Shown here piece by piece: positions 13,555-14,651 of a stretch of DNA of 14,651 nucleotides (positions are counted from its first letter, which is position 1; every line of letters starts with the position of its first letter). Where the stretch lies: contig DIFH01000107.1 of the NCBI GenBank assembly GCA_002427615.1, forward strand, positions 1 through 14,651. The letters are read 5' to 3'. Below the pieces are notes generated by a model. That model ran no database searches. It had not been told where the DNA came from and was given only the letters and a program-made list of their open reading frames with translations. The stretch comes from Paludibacter sp. UBA5753. GTDB taxonomy: Bacteria; Bacteroidota; Bacteroidia; Bacteroidales; Paludibacteraceae. The translations under genes were made by a program, and so were the position numbers.

Positions 13555-14523
13555 ATGAATACAACAGAGGGAAACGGAAGTAAAACGCATTTGGTTTTTA
13601 GAAATATTATAGTAAAAATCGGCTTTATAATTATCGGGATTATTTGTCTAACAACGTATGTTTCACCTCCTGTTGCATTGTTTCTGGGTTTAGTGTTTTC
13701 TATGACAATAGGCGCACCTTTTCCGACATTCAATAAAAAAGCGTCAAAATATTTATTACAAATATCAGTGGTGGGTTTGGGTTTTGGGATGAATTTACTC
13801 GACTCCGTTAAAGCTGGTTCGGATGGAATGTTTTTTACCTTATTTTCAGTAGTCAGCGTTATGCTTTTCGGAATAATGGCAGGAAAATGGCTCAACGTTG
13901 GGAAAATACCTTCTTATCTAATTGCATCGGGAACGGCTATTTGTGGTGGAAGTGCCATTGCTGCCGTTGGTCCTATTGCAAAGGCAAACGAAAGTGAAAT
14001 GTCGGTTTCGCTGGCCACAATCTTTGTGTTGAATGCTGTAGCGCTTTTTCTTTTTCCTGTTTTAGGACATTGGTTGAATCTTACTCAACATCAATTTGGA
14101 TTATGGGCAGCCATTGCCATTCATGATACAAGCTCGGTGGTAGGAGCTGGGGCAACTTTTGGCGAAGAAGCTCTGAAAGTTGCTACCACTGTAAAACTCA
14201 CCCGGGCATTGTGGATTATTCCCCTGTCTGTTTTTACTTCGTTTTATTTCAAATCGAAAGAAAATAAGGTGGTAATTCCTTGGTTTATTGTGTTTTTCAT
14301 ACTTGCTATGGTCGTAAATACCTATTTAAATATCCCCAAAGCAATAACACACGACATTGTATCGGTTGCACGGCAAAGTCTCACACTGACGCTTTTCTTT
14401 ATTGGAGCCGGATTGTCGAGGTCTACTATTAAATCGGTAGGTGTAAAACCTTTAGTTTTAGGTGTTTCGTTATGGTTTTTTATAGCTGTTATTAGTTTGT
14501 CATTTATTTATTTTATGTATTGA
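13555..14523 (+). CDS. YeiH family (PF03601, putative sulfate/sulfite exporter) membrane protein
   Basis: A 322-residue integral inner-membrane protein with about ten hydrophobic segments, the first around IIVKIGFIIIGIICLTTYV. Family signatures are the SGTAICGGSAIAAVGPIAKA stretch, SVSLATIFVLNAVALFLFPVLG and AAIAIHDTSSVVGAGATFGEEA, and the last third has SLTLTLFFIGAGLS. These match the Cons_hypoth698/YeiH family, usually annotated as putative sulfate exporter; for several members the substrate is unproven. I use ATG 13555 (MNTTEGNG) rather than the TTG at 13531, which would add only MSKIKKTN and lies at the probable transcription start. It follows the LysR gene by 78 bases with its own promoter box, consistent with control by that regulator. 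Length is normal and the reading frame is intact. Confidence 0.93.
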   Translation: MNTTEGNGSKTHLVFRNIIVKIGFIIIGIICLTTYVSPPVALFLGLVFSMTIGAPFPTFNKKASKYLLQISVVGLGFGMNLLDSVKAGSDGMFFTLFSVVSVMLFGIMAGKWLNVGKIPSYLIASGTAICGGSAIAAVGPIAKANESEMSVSLATIFVLNAVALFLFPVLGHWLNLTQHQFGLWAAIAIHDTSSVVGAGATFGEEALKVATTVKLTRALWIIPLSVFTSFYFKSKENKVVIPWFIVFFILAMVVNTYLNIPKAITHDIVSVARQSLTLTLFFIGAGLSRSTIKSVGVKPLVLGVSLWFFIAVISLSFIYFMY

Positions 14524-14622
14524 TAAAAATCTTATTTAAGTCAACTGATGGATAATGACTTCATACAATTAGTCGAAAAAATAAATTTAATTATTTCTGC
14601 TTTGACAGATTCTAATTTTCAG

Positions 14623-14645
14623 ACAGGATTAACAGGATTAACATG
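14623..14645 (+). repeat. 9-bp tandem repeat ACAGGATTA (two full units plus partial)
   Basis: ACAGGATTA occurs at 14623-14631 and 14632-14640, followed by a degenerate third unit (ACATG). CAGGATTAACAGGATTAA-type tandem repeats are familiar in intergenic DNA of Bacteroidota. The array may continue past the window edge. A short open frame beginning at ATG 14548 runs through the repeat to the edge (34 codons), but with no recognisable similarity; I do not call it a gene. Confidence 0.6.
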
Positions 14646-14651
14646 TAAATT

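Overview
The window looks like part of a chromosome from an anaerobic member of the Bacteroidota. Supporting signs are an AT-rich sequence, a TonB-dependent receptor with an N-terminal carboxypeptidase-regulatory-like domain, A-rich leaders without Shine-Dalgarno sites, matches to the Bacteroidota -7 promoter box (TAnnTTTG), and many oxygen-sensitive Fe-S proteins. All genes lie on the + strand and no gene-free stretch exceeds 300 bases. I see no rRNA, tRNA, CRISPR array, insertion sequence or integrase.

Layout. (A) 1-7936 is a tightly packed run: the end of a SAM methyltransferase, two tandem MinD-type ATPases with internal double [4Fe-4S] ferredoxin inserts, a small His/Cys membrane-anchored protein, a TonB-dependent receptor, a VOC protein, a ferredoxin with an N-terminal zinc-ribbon-like segment, a PNPOx-like flavin protein, a COG0731-type radical SAM enzyme and an Mrp/NBP35 ATPase. 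(B) 8172-8882 is a stand-alone archaeal-type peroxiredoxin with its own terminator. (C) 9113-12032 holds a DUF134 DNA-binding protein, a second SAM methyltransferase, a COG1237-type metallo-beta-lactamase-fold protein, a NifX/NifB-like (MTH1175-type) cluster-binding protein and a DPS-like ferritin, followed by a terminator. (D) 12147-14523 holds a hotdog thioesterase, a LysR regulator and a YeiH-family transporter. The last bases contain a 9-bp tandem repeat.

How they fit together. The MinD pair, Mrp ATPase, NifX/NifB-like protein and accessory ferredoxin are the parts list of the Desulfovibrio orange-protein (ORP) type loci, where a NifX-like protein carries a Mo/Cu-S cluster and MinD/Mrp ATPases are partners. 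Here that core sits with an outer-membrane receptor and a His/Cys-rich small protein (a possible metal import route), a radical SAM enzyme, two methyltransferases, and two oxidative-stress proteins (peroxiredoxin and DPS-like ferritin). I infer a metal-cofactor assembly or handling locus; metal, product and physiological role cannot be read from the sequence. Three near-identical palindromes (TGAAC-N4-GTTCA type) flank the peroxiredoxin and precede the DUF134 gene, suggesting one regulator acts on units B and C. The LysR-YeiH pair at the right end is probably a separate sulfite/anion module.
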